Assembly (NCBI GenBank): GCA_964395055.1
Contig: CAYNAA010000001.1
Coordinates: 62,001 to 126,000, forward strand
From: SLQR01 sp964395055
GTDB lineage: Bacteria > Bacillota_I > Bacilli_A > Izemoplasmatales > Izemoplasmataceae
DNA length: 64,000 bases
Direction: 5' to 3'
Both the position numbers and the translations under genes were made by a program. How positions within the stretch are numbered: position 1 is the stretch's first letter; each line of letters begins with the position of its first letter. The notes under the pieces are model-generated. The model searched no databases. It worked only from the letters and a program-made list of their open reading frames with translations, and had not been told where the DNA came from. This document shows positions 49,295 to 57,264 of this stretch, one piece after another.

Positions 49295-51826
49295 TTATAA
49301 ACCACACTTAAGTTGTGCGTTACAGTTTGTACATGTGTGGCAACCACCGAGATTCTCCACTGTACCTTCTAAACAAATCGGGCAGATATCACCTGCTTCA
49401 ACACCGATATTACGGTCTTGCCGGTCACTTCTTAAGCCTTTTGTTTTTGTTTCTTTAGGTTCTTTTATTTCATCCTCAAGTTCAACACCAAGTTCATTAA
49501 TAGCAACTTGTTTAGGTTTTGATGGTTCTTTTGTATCATCTTTTGTAAGATTTAATACTTGTGAATCACGAGAGCCATCAACATAAACGGTACCACCTTT
49601 AGCGCCACCCTTATAAAGTCTTGAATAGACGTCTTCAACTTCTTCAACGGAATATCCTTTAGGTGCATTTACAGTTTTTGAAATTGAAGAATCGACCCAT
49701 TTTTGAATTGTGCATTGCATGTCTACATGGGCTTCAGGTGCTAAATCCATTGCACTTACAAATGTTTCTGGAAGTGTATCTTTTGTGTATCCAGGATACA
49801 CTTTTAGATACTGCTCAACAATTGGTGCATTTACTTCAATGTATCGTCCTAATCGTCCACTTCTAAAATAACTGAACGCAAAGTATGGTTCTAAACCAGT
49901 CGATACACCAACCATAGTTCCTGTCGAACCTGTAGGTGCTATGGTTAGTAAATGTGAGTTTCTAATGCCATATTTTAAAACACCTTCTCTAATATATTTA
50001 GGCATTTTCTTCATATAGCCACTCTCTAGAAACTTTTCTCTATTTTCTTGGGTCTTCATGAAAGGGAATGGTCCTTTTTCTTTAGCTAGCTCAACACTCG
50101 TCTCATAGGCTTTGATTGCAATAAACTCGAAAAGTTTATCGGCAAGCTCAATACCATCTTTCTTACCATAGGTACGGTTGCACCAAATTAATAAGTCATG
50201 AAGTCCCATGACGCCTAATCCAATTCGGCGTTCACCTAAGGCTTGCTTTTCATTTTCTTCCAAGAAATAATGGGTTTTGTCAATAACATTATCTTGGAGT
50301 CTAACGGCAACTTCAATTGTTTTATTAAGTTTGTCCCAATCGACATCTTTTTGATCGTGATCAACCATTTGTGATAGGTTTATAGCTGCCAAGTTACATA
50401 CAGAATAAGGGGCTAATGGTTGTTCACCACAAGGATTGGTACAAACAACTTTTTGGTCATAACCAACAGCGTTGGTCATTTCATTGGCATTATCGATAAA
50501 GAAAATACCAGGTTCTGCGGAATATGTGGCACAGATGTTAATTAAGTTCCACAGTTCTTTTGCTTTTAATGTGTAGTGTGTTTTAACTGGGAGTCCCATA
50601 GCTTCCCATTGTCTAACATCACCAACACGGTGCCACTCTTCATCATAAATACGTTTTTGTTCATCATTGTAATTGTCGATATCAGGGAAACGGAGCTGAT
50701 AATCATCGTCATTTTCAATGGCCTGCATAAATTCTTTAGTTATGGCAACAGAAATGTTAGCTCCGCTTAAGAATTCAGGGTTATTAACCTCGTAATGTCC
50801 TCCTTTATTTAATCGTTCAAAGGCAGTATCTACAATACGTTTTGAAAAGATATCAGAAGATTTTTTAGACGCTTCCAAAATATATTCATTGATTTCAACT
50901 TCTTCATCACTTAAAGGGACAAATTTAAGTTTGTTTTTCGCGGCTTTTACAATCGCAGGTTCCTTAATGGTTTCTATTAAAAACTGTAGAACTTTTGGGT
51001 TTTGCATTTTTGAGATAATAAAATCAATAATATCTGGATGCCAATCACCAAGCATAATCATTTGTGCACCGCGACGAGAGCCCCCTTGTTCAACTAGATG
51101 GGTTAATTCTGATAAATCGTGAAGCCAACTTACGGCACCGCTTGATTTACCATTTACACCTTTAGCTAACGCGTTTTTTGGACGCAATGTTGATCCGTTT
51201 GTTCCTACACCACCACCACGTGACATGATTTCCATAACTTGTTTACGGTGGTCGCTAATACCACCTCGTGAATCGTGAATAAATGGCATTACAAAGCAAT
51301 TGAAATAGGTGACTTCTGTTTTAGATCCTGCACCGAATAATACACGCCCAGCAGGAACTAAGTTTTGCGATGCAACTTCATGATAGAAATCTTCTTGAAC
51401 GGATTTACTTTCATCTTCTCCAAGATGTGCAGATAAGCGTTTGGCAATTTGTTCGTAAAAAAGTTCTAAAGGCTTATCAACTTGGCTTCTTCTTCTTGTT
51501 ATTAAGCCGTTTTTATCAGCATCTTCAGTACTTGCTAAAAATTCATCTTCGACTTTAATTGTTACATTATCGTTATCTATGCTTTGAACCCATCCTATCC
51601 CTCTTGCTGGAAATTTCGGATCATCTTTTACTATAGTAATGATTAGGTCGCCTTCTTCTAAGGTTGCAAGTGTTAGGTCTTTTTGTGTATAACGATCTAA
51701 CATTACTAAGCGTGATACCCCTTCTAAAGACAGTGTCATGTTATCAGTAATAGGGAACAAATGAGTGAAATGTTCATTGATTGCTTTGTTTAATCGAGTG
51801 ATGTAATTCTTTGGGTACTGTTTCAT
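49295..51826 (-). CDS. nrdJ: B12-dependent (class II) ribonucleotide reductase
   Basis: 843 residues. It makes deoxyribonucleotides with adenosylcobalamin, so it works with or without oxygen. Typical segments are V-P-A-G-R-V-L-F-G-A-G, N-C-F-V-M-P, G-G-G-V-G-T-N-G-S-T-L-R-P, T-N-P-C-G-E-Q-P-L (active-site Cys), I-G-L-G-V-M-G-L-H-D and A-P-T-G-S-T-G. The C-terminus is a Cys-rich ribbon (C-P-I-C, C-H-T-C-T-N-C, C-G-L). No nrdA/B or nrdD/G is in the window. No cobalamin riboswitch was seen in the leader. The gap 51827-52007 holds nothing else I can name. Confidence 0.93.
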   Translation of the reverse strand: MKQYPKNYITRLNKAINEHFTHLFPITDNMTLSLEGVSRLVMLDRYTQKDLTLATLEEGDLIITIVKDDPKFPARGIGWVQSIDNDNVTIKVEDEFLASTEDADKNGLITRRRSQVDKPLELFYEQIAKRLSAHLGEDESKSVQEDFYHEVASQNLVPAGRVLFGAGSKTEVTYFNCFVMPFIHDSRGGISDHRKQVMEIMSRGGGVGTNGSTLRPKNALAKGVNGKSSGAVSWLHDLSELTHLVEQGGSRRGAQMIMLGDWHPDIIDFIISKMQNPKVLQFLIETIKEPAIVKAAKNKLKFVPLSDEEVEINEYILEASKKSSDIFSKRIVDTAFERLNKGGHYEVNNPEFLSGANISVAITKEFMQAIENDDDYQLRFPDIDNYNDEQKRIYDEEWHRVGDVRQWEAMGLPVKTHYTLKAKELWNLINICATYSAEPGIFFIDNANEMTNAVGYDQKVVCTNPCGEQPLAPYSVCNLAAINLSQMVDHDQKDVDWDKLNKTIEVAVRLQDNVIDKTHYFLEENEKQALGERRIGLGVMGLHDLLIWCNRTYGKKDGIELADKLFEFIAIKAYETSVELAKEKGPFPFMKTQENREKFLESGYMKKMPKYIREGVLKYGIRNSHLLTIAPTGSTGTMVGVSTGLEPYFAFSYFRSGRLGRYIEVNAPIVEQYLKVYPGYTKDTLPETFVSAMDLAPEAHVDMQCTIQKWVDSSISKTVNAPKGYSVEEVEDVYSRLYKGGAKGGTVYVDGSRDSQVLNLTKDDTKEPSKPKQVAINELGVELEDEIKEPKETKTKGLRSDRQDRNIGVEAGDICPICLEGTVENLGGCHTCTNCNAQLKCGL

Positions 51827-52007
51827 GATATTACCTCCACATATTAGTTGTAATTATCATTATAATTTAATTAAGTTCAAAATGGTAGTACTTGACTTTT
51901 TTTATTGTCTATGAAATGTCGACTATACCGCTTATATTAGGTCTAATTTAATTTTTGTTAAATTTTACAACTACTTTTTTACATTTCGCGAAAATAACTA
52001 GGTAATG

Positions 52008-52016
52008 TGTTATAAT
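52008..52016 (+). promoter_or_regulatory. Extended -10 promoter of cdaA
   Basis: TGTTATAAT ending at 52016 (TATAAT 52011-52016), about 34 bases before the cdaA start, with no clear -35. Confidence 0.6.
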
Positions 52017-52049
52017 TTAAGGTAGATAGACATCGAAGGAGGCTAGTAA

Positions 52050-52787
52050 ATGGAAGCACTTGACATTTTAATATTACAACTTTATAGTCTAAGTATTTTC
52101 GCTACATTGGTCAAACCAAAAATTAAAACCAATGTTTATAGAACATTAAAACTATTTGTGGTTTTATTGTATATTAGCGTTCTTTTTATGGTGTCATCAA
52201 GCCCCTTCGAAGGCGCAGTTTGGATACTTATAATTAAATTAATTTCGGTAACCGGAGTTTTGATTGTCATGATTCAAACAGAGGTTCGCTTGCTACTGCG
52301 TTTCTTTGGCGTTAAAACAGGATTACTTCTGTCTAATGTTATTGAAGAAGATGTAAAGGTTGAGGTACTAAGAACAGTTGATTATTTAGCTGCTCGTAAA
52401 ATTGGTGCATTGATTACATTTGAGCGGAATGTAGCCTTGGACGATTATATTAAACAAGCATTTCAAATAGATGCTCCTTTAAATGGTGAGTTATTATCAT
52501 CTATATTTATACCACAAACACCGCTTCATGATGGGGCTGTGATTATTAAAAACAATAAAATAATGGCTGCTGGAACCTACTTTCCTCCAAGTGAAAATCC
52601 GGATATACCTAAACATTTAGGATCACGTCATCGCGCAGGTATAGGCATTAGTGAAGTAACAGATGCCTTGACAATTATTGTCAGTGAACAATCTGGATTT
52701 ATTAGTGTCGCATTAAATGGTTATCTCGATCAAGATATTAGTAAAGATTCGCTATTATTATATTTAGAAAAATACTTACAAAATTAG
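52050..52787 (+). CDS. cdaA: Diadenylate cyclase CdaA
   Basis: 245 residues. It synthesises c-di-AMP from two ATP, controlling potassium and osmolyte balance. Three N-terminal membrane helices (about 5-22, 32-50, 56-77) precede the DAC domain with the catalytic H-D-G-A (160-163) and G-S-R-H-R-A-G (191-197). The length is slightly below the usual about 270 residues. In most Firmicutes cdaA is followed by cdaR and glmM; here the next gene is a different membrane protein. The ribosome site is AAGGAGGCTAGTAA. Confidence 0.94.
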   Translation: MEALDILILQLYSLSIFATLVKPKIKTNVYRTLKLFVVLLYISVLFMVSSSPFEGAVWILIIKLISVTGVLIVMIQTEVRLLLRFFGVKTGLLLSNVIEEDVKVEVLRTVDYLAARKIGALITFERNVALDDYIKQAFQIDAPLNGELLSSIFIPQTPLHDGAVIIKNNKIMAAGTYFPPSENPDIPKHLGSRHRAGIGISEVTDALTIIVSEQSGFISVALNGYLDQDISKDSLLLYLEKYLQN

Positions 52788-52807
52788 TTAGAAATTGAGG
52801 GATATGA

Positions 52808-53962
52808 ATGATTTTAGAATCCTATAATCTTCTAATAATTGCAGCGATATGGTTTTTACTGGTCATAACCAAGCGCGTTGTAACAAAAAAAGGAGACATT
52901 GATGTCTTGCTTTTTTTCATTGTTATCACTGCATTTGTTTTATTTGACATTATGCAATTATACGAGGTCGAGTTTACAATATTAACAAGTGCATTGTATT
53001 TTGGATTTGCAATGACATTGTTTTTCTTTGTCCCAAGAGATTTATCCAAAAAAGATAACAGCAAAATTAAAATTAAGGCACTAAAAAAAGAATTAAAGTT
53101 ATTAACTACAAGTTATGAGTCGTTACGCAAACGATTTATTGCACTTATTGAGTTGCAAAAAGATGGTGTTATTTTTCGTAGTGATGATGGAAATATGTTT
53201 ATAACTGAGCCGTGTAAAATGATGATTGAAGCAACATCAAATGAGTTTACCCAATTAGACTATGAAAAACAGATTCATCATGATGATATTCATGGGTTTC
53301 AAAAGCTATTAGACAAACTAAATAAAAAGAATTCTCATTATGAGACGACATATAGATATAATGTGGGAAATGGCTATATATGGGTCAAAGAACGAGGTTA
53401 TATTGTATACTATGAAGATCGATCAATGATTATTTCAATCATGAAATCTTTAGATGTGAAACGGTATCCTGAAACCGAAGTTGAGATGCTTAACAATCTT
53501 CCTATTGATCAAGCGTTTCTTGAAGCGTTACAATCATTAAACAGGGTCAAAAAACCGTATCACATTATCTTCTTTGAATTGTCGACGATTCCTAAAGTGA
53601 ATGAAAAATACGGCCGTGACATCGGAGATTTAATGATGGGTGAGTTTTTGAATAAACTACGGTATAATTTTGTGAAAGATGAACAAAGTATTTTTCGTTT
53701 AACAGGCATTCGCTTTGCGATGATCGTTAAAGATGAACGAAAATATAATATTTTAGAACGCGCTTTATCACACGGTGGAGAATTATTGAATTTTGAGATG
53801 ACATTTGGCAATGTCAGTCAAAGCATTTATCCACATTTTGGAATTCAAAGGATTACTATGTTTGATGAGCCGTTGGATGAAATAATAAAAAGAACACATA
53901 AAGCCCTGGATATTGCAATTAATGATAAAACAACAGAAAACTATTTTATAATTGGGGGATAA
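52808..53962 (+). CDS. Membrane PAS / degenerate GGDEF protein
   Basis: 384 residues. Three membrane helices (about 4-21, 31-48, 54-75) are followed by a basic coiled coil (about 80-115). A PAS-like region follows (about 115-215, with I-H-H-D-D-I-H-G-F and W-V-K-E-R-G-Y-I). The last part is a GGDEF-like domain (about 225-375) recognisable from P-K-V-N-E-K-Y-G-R-D-I-G-D-L-M-M-G-E-F. The catalytic GGDEF signature is replaced by L-T-G-I-R-F, so cyclase activity is not expected. The layout recalls the N-terminal part of the c-di-AMP phosphodiesterase GdpP, but there is no DHH/DHHA1 domain. It directly follows cdaA, 20 bases apart. Confidence 0.72.
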   Translation: MILESYNLLIIAAIWFLLVITKRVVTKKGDIDVLLFFIVITAFVLFDIMQLYEVEFTILTSALYFGFAMTLFFFVPRDLSKKDNSKIKIKALKKELKLLTTSYESLRKRFIALIELQKDGVIFRSDDGNMFITEPCKMMIEATSNEFTQLDYEKQIHHDDIHGFQKLLDKLNKKNSHYETTYRYNVGNGYIWVKERGYIVYYEDRSMIISIMKSLDVKRYPETEVEMLNNLPIDQAFLEALQSLNRVKKPYHIIFFELSTIPKVNEKYGRDIGDLMMGEFLNKLRYNFVKDEQSIFRLTGIRFAMIVKDERKYNILERALSHGGELLNFEMTFGNVSQSIYPHFGIQRITMFDEPLDEIIKRTHKALDIAINDKTTENYFIIGG

Positions 53963-53963
53963 T

Positions 53964-54491
53964 ATGGACAAAGCAACCCTAAGAACGACCTTTTTAAAAA
54001 GACGCAAACTCTTAGATGAAAAAATGCATCAATTATTTTCAATGATGCTTAAAGATAAACTAAAAACTTATTTAAAAGAACACAATGTGAAAACCTTGGG
54101 AATTTACTATCCTATGAGAAAGGAAATCGATTTGCTCGATTTTAAAGATGAGTTTGATACCCATTTACCCAAAGTTGGGAAAAAGGGAATTGTCTATTAT
54201 CAAGATCGTGGCGCATATGAACCAGCGCCATTTCATACAACGGTTCCTACTCACAACGATATTACCGCACTTGACAGCCTTGATGCAGTGATTGTTCCAG
54301 GGTTAGTATTTGATAAAGATCGTTATCGCATAGGGTATGGAAAAGGATACTATGACGAACTGTTGAGCCGGTACAAAGGATTAAGTATCGGTGTTTGTTT
54401 TGAGCTTTTCATGTTAGATAGCATACCTAAAGAACCACACGATAAACAATGTGATGTTTTAATTACCGAATCACGTATCATCAAGGAGTGA
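53964..54491 (+). CDS. 5-formyltetrahydrofolate cyclo-ligase
   Basis: 175 residues. An ATP-dependent enzyme converting 5-formyl-THF to methenyl-THF. The signature P-G-L-V-F-D-K-D-R-Y-R-I-G-Y-G-K-G-Y-Y-D (about 112-131) is diagnostic. The N-terminal R-T-T-F-L-K-R-R-K-L-L and Y-Y-P-M-R-K-E-I-D fit the family. The start at 53964 follows GGGGGATAAT, right after the preceding stop. It adds to the folate enzymes fhs, folD and glyA in the window. Confidence 0.92.
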   Translation: MDKATLRTTFLKRRKLLDEKMHQLFSMMLKDKLKTYLKEHNVKTLGIYYPMRKEIDLLDFKDEFDTHLPKVGKKGIVYYQDRGAYEPAPFHTTVPTHNDITALDSLDAVIVPGLVFDKDRYRIGYGKGYYDELLSRYKGLSIGVCFELFMLDSIPKEPHDKQCDVLITESRIIKE

Positions 54492-54495
54492 GTAT

Positions 54496-55149
54496 ATGAC
54501 ATATTCTGTTATTATTGTTGCTGCTGGGGAAGGCAAGCGAGCTGAACTAGGGTTTAATAAAGTATTATTTAAAATTCATAATAAACCACTCATTCAGTAT
54601 AGTCTCGATTTTTTTAATCGTGACCCCCGTTGTACCCAAATCATACTAGTCGTTAACAAAAAAGATGAAACACGTATTAAATCTCAATATAATGATATTG
54701 TTGATACAATTGTTATTGGCGGCGAGTTAAGACAAGACAGTGTTCAAAACGGATTAGAACATGTGAGAGAAGAGACTGTTCTCATTCATGATGGGGCAAG
54801 ACCGTATCTAGATATACATATGGTAAACCGCCTTTTAGAAACTTTAAAAGATGTCGATGCGGCAAGTGTCGCAGTTCCCATATATGACACAGTCAAACGG
54901 GTTCAAAATGACATTTTTTTAGAAACGATAAACCGTAATGAATTGATGTTAATGCAAACGCCACAAGGATTTATAACATCAGTGATAAAACAAGCATATG
55001 AAAATAAAGGTAACAAAGAATATACATGTGATATAACCCTTGTAAATGATGTACTTAATATTAAAACGCGTGTTGTTTTAGGACACCGTAAAAATATTAA
55101 AGCAACAACAAAAGAAGATATAGATATCTTGGAGATGATGTTAACATGA
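54496..55149 (+). CDS. ispD: 2-C-methyl-D-erythritol 4-phosphate cytidylyltransferase
   Basis: 217 residues. It makes CDP-methylerythritol in the non-mevalonate pathway. The start V-I-I-V-A-A-G-E-G-K-R-A and F-N-K-V-L-F-K-I are the CTP-binding region (the usual G-x-G-x-R-M is G-E-G-K-R-A here). I-H-D-G-A-R-P-Y and Q-T-P-Q-G-F follow. The TGA stop overlaps the ispF start. Confidence 0.93.
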   Translation: MTYSVIIVAAGEGKRAELGFNKVLFKIHNKPLIQYSLDFFNRDPRCTQIILVVNKKDETRIKSQYNDIVDTIVIGGELRQDSVQNGLEHVREETVLIHDGARPYLDIHMVNRLLETLKDVDAASVAVPIYDTVKRVQNDIFLETINRNELMLMQTPQGFITSVIKQAYENKGNKEYTCDITLVNDVLNIKTRVVLGHRKNIKATTKEDIDILEMMLT

Positions 55150-55658
55150 TGCGCATTGGTCACAGTACAGATATGCATAGACTAAAATCTGGGGAACGTC
55201 TAAATATAGGGGGAATATCAATTCCATCTCCTTATGAAAGTGTTGGACATAGTGATGCGGATTGTTTACTGCATGCGATTAGTGAGGCATTGTTAGGAAG
55301 CTTAGCCCTTGGAGATTTAGGTAGCCATTTTCCTGATACTGATGAAATAAATAGAAACCTTGATTCAAAAAAAATATTGCAATTTGTACACGACATGATA
55401 AAATCAAGACACTATCAAATTAACAATATAGATTCGATGATTTTTTTAGAAAAGCCAAAATTAAATAGTTATATTGAAAAAATGAGAGAAACCATTGCAC
55501 AGCTCTTAGATATAGCATTAGATTCTGTTAGCATTAAAGCAACCACAGGTGAAAAACGTGGTCTAATCGGCACCAATCAAATGATTGTATGTGAAGCTGT
55601 AGTTTTAGTAACGAAACGGAGTGATGAAGATGCTAGAAACAAACCATGGAAACTTTGA
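55146..55658 (+). CDS. ispF: 2-C-methyl-D-erythritol 2,4-cyclodiphosphate synthase
   Basis: 170 residues. It cyclises the product of IspE. The zinc site D-M-H-R-L (about 9-13), G-G-I-S-I-P, G-H-S-D-A-D-C-L-L-H-A-I-S-E-A-L-L-G, G-D-L-G-S-H-F-P-D-T-D and the end T-T-G-E-K-R-G are conserved. An alternative ATG 3 bases later is equally plausible. It overlaps ispD and the next gene, so translation is probably coupled. Confidence 0.95.
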   Translation: MMRIGHSTDMHRLKSGERLNIGGISIPSPYESVGHSDADCLLHAISEALLGSLALGDLGSHFPDTDEINRNLDSKKILQFVHDMIKSRHYQINNIDSMIFLEKPKLNSYIEKMRETIAQLLDIALDSVSIKATTGEKRGLIGTNQMIVCEAVVLVTKRSDEDARNKPWKL

Positions 55659-55908
55659 AATTATAAAAGACTACCGAGAAGCGCTAGAAGTTGCAGCGTT
55701 TAACGAACGTTATGTTGATTATCTTGATAAGTATGATTATATTGTTGGAGACTATAGTTCTGAGATGTTACGTTTTAAAGGGTTTACTGAAAAAAATAAA
55801 CATACCATTCCAGATTATTTAATGGAGTCTTGTGTCCCTAACGCACCATATTTTGTATTAAAACGTATCAAAAGTAATGCCTTTACGGAAACAAAAAATA
55901 ACGATTAA
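55630..55908 (+). CDS. yutD: YutD-family protein (DUF1027)
   Basis: 92 residues. Y-D-Y-I-V-G-D-Y-S-S-E-M-L-R-F-K-G-F (about 36-53) matches YutD, a small Firmicutes protein of unknown function often annotated as a possible regulator. The start at 55630 follows GGAGTGATGAAG inside the ispF end. In Bacillus the yut genes lie together with an nfu gene (yutI) and the PgpA-like yutG, and the same three-gene set follows here. Confidence 0.82.
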   Translation: MLETNHGNFEIIKDYREALEVAAFNERYVDYLDKYDYIVGDYSSEMLRFKGFTEKNKHTIPDYLMESCVPNAPYFVLKRIKSNAFTETKNND

Positions 55909-55993
55909 TGTATATTTGAAATATTTAGCATATTAATGCATCTTTTACTTTGAATGTTGTATAATGTGAATGCAAATGAAAGAGGTGTTTATT

Positions 55994-56227
55994 ATGGATG
56001 ATAAAATGATTTCTGCTCAAGCTCAAGAAGTAATAGAGAAGCTTAGACCTTATATTAACCGAGACGGCGGAGATATTAAGTTTGTAAAATATGAAGACGG
56101 TATTGTGTATGTACAAATGCTTGGAGCTTGTGTAGGTTGCGCTGCAATAGATACAACACTCACCGACGGTGTTGAAGCGATTCTTTTAGAAGAAGTTCCT
56201 GGTATTATAGGTGTTGAGCAAATCTAA
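55994..56227 (+). CDS. NifU-type iron-sulfur scaffold (Nfu)
   Basis: 77 residues, a single NifU C-terminal domain: I-E-K-L-R-P-Y-I-N-R-D-G-G-D-I near the start and the cluster-binding G-A-C-V-G-C-A-A (about 48-55). It carries Fe-S clusters to target proteins (YutI-like). The start at 55994 follows AGAGGTGTTTATT; an earlier in-frame ATG lies in the promoter region, where TATAAT (55960-55965) is present. Confidence 0.92.
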   Translation: MDDKMISAQAQEVIEKLRPYINRDGGDIKFVKYEDGIVYVQMLGACVGCAAIDTTLTDGVEAILLEEVPGIIGVEQI

Positions 56228-56245
56228 AGTAAATTAGGTGATACC

Positions 56246-56764
56246 ATGAGTGACATTACCAACGAAGAAACAAGACTCGATGACTCGAAAAAATATACAT
56301 CCGTTGTAGAGATGTTAAAATTACGTGGTGTACTGTTAAAAGATATTGCAGAGATAACATTTGATTTGCAAGATAAATATATTGATGACCTTACCTTTGA
56401 AGCATGCTTAGAACACGTAGAAAGAGTTGTTATGAAACGGGAAGTCCAGCATGCTATCTTTACAGGTGTAGAACTGGATATGCTCGCGGAGAAAAAACTA
56501 TTAAGCGAACCATTATTAAGTATGTTAAATAATGACGAACCACTATATGGTATTGATGAAGTTTTGGCACTTGCAATTGTGAATGTTTATGGATCGATTG
56601 GATTCACCAATTTTGGTTATGTAGATAAAGTAAAACCAAAAATCATTAAGTTTCTTGATGAACAAGGTAAAGAACCTGGAAGATGCAATACGTTCTTAGA
56701 TGATATTGTTGGAGCCATTGCAGCCGCAGCAGCTAGCTCAATTGCACATAGATACGCAGAATAA
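56246..56764 (+). CDS. Phosphatidylglycerophosphatase A-like protein (YutG family)
   Basis: 172 residues. L-K-L-R-G-V-L-L-K-D-I-A-E-I-T-F-D-L-Q, the E-R-V-V-M-K-R-E-V-Q-H-A-I segment, and I-V-N-V-Y-G-S-I-G-F-T-N-F-G-Y-V-D-K with D-D-I-V-G-A-I-A-A-A match the soluble PgpA-like YutG family. PgpA proper removes phosphate from phosphatidylglycerophosphate; activity of this branch is inferred. It follows nfu by 18 bases. Confidence 0.85.
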   Translation: MSDITNEETRLDDSKKYTSVVEMLKLRGVLLKDIAEITFDLQDKYIDDLTFEACLEHVERVVMKREVQHAIFTGVELDMLAEKKLLSEPLLSMLNNDEPLYGIDEVLALAIVNVYGSIGFTNFGYVDKVKPKIIKFLDEQGKEPGRCNTFLDDIVGAIAAAAASSIAHRYAE

Positions 56765-56787
56765 AAACCACTATATAGTGGTTTTTT
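56763..56787 (+). terminator. Terminator after the PgpA-like gene
   Basis: AAAAACCACTATATAGTGG palindrome followed by seven T residues. Confidence 0.88.
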
Positions 56788-56804
56788 TATTCAGGTGAAA
56801 AGAA

Positions 56805-56832
56805 TTGTAATTTTATCAAATTTTGATATACT
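56805..56832 (+). promoter_or_regulatory. Promoter of the S1-domain gene
   Basis: TTGTAA (56805-56810), 16 bases, TATACT (56827-56832) preceded by TGA, about 30 bases before the start. Confidence 0.6.
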
Positions 56833-56861
56833 GTAATTAGTTAAAACCGAGGTGTTTAATC

Positions 56862-57191
56862 ATGAAAGAAGGCTCTATTATAAAGGGTGAAATTACTGCG
56901 ATTAAACCATACGGTGCGTTTGTAAAAATTGATGATGCGTATACTGGTCTAATTCACATCTCTGAATTTAGCGATCGTTATGTACGTGATATTAAAGACT
57001 ATGTTAATGTTGGCGATGTGATTGATCTAAAAGTACTTAGCATTGAAGAGGGGAACAAAGTCTCTTTAAGCTTTAAAAGTCTTCATAAGCGGAAAAAACG
57101 TTACCGTATTAAGTTAAAGGACGGATTCACACCTTTGAAAAATCAGCTACAACAATGGATTGATGACTATTATGACAAAAACAGCGAATAA
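56862..57191 (+). CDS. S1-domain RNA-binding protein (YugI/GSP13-like)
   Basis: 109 residues. One S1 domain fills residues about 4-72 (G-S-I-I-K-G-E-I-T-A-I-K-P-Y-G-A-F-V-K-I, G-L-I-H-I-S-E-F, V-G-D-V-I-D-L-K-V-L). A basic tail follows (K-R-K-K-R-Y-R-I-K). Single-S1 proteins of this type (general stress protein 13, YugI) associate with ribosomes in Bacillus. It has its own promoter and terminator and precedes pgi, as yugI is near pgi in Bacillus. Confidence 0.87.
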   Translation: MKEGSIIKGEITAIKPYGAFVKIDDAYTGLIHISEFSDRYVRDIKDYVNVGDVIDLKVLSIEEGNKVSLSFKSLHKRKKRYRIKLKDGFTPLKNQLQQWIDDYYDKNSE

Positions 57192-57204
57192 ATCGCTGTT
57201 TTTT
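57177..57204 (+). terminator. Terminator after the S1-domain gene
   Basis: AAAAACAGCGA/TCGCTGTTTTT hairpin with a 5-base loop spanning the stop codon, then T residues. Confidence 0.87.
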
Positions 57205-57264
57205 GTTAGAATTTTCAACCAATGTATGGTAAAATCTATAAGCGAAATGAATGGAGGCGTATTA

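Noticed and set aside
51840..52007. Cobalamin riboswitch in front of nrdJ
   Set aside because: The region is AT-rich and lacks the B12-box sequence and the GC-rich stems of that riboswitch.
57160..57264. N-terminal extension of pgi
   Set aside because: It would overlap the S1 gene and a strong terminator, while a GGAGG site precedes the family-consistent start at 57265.
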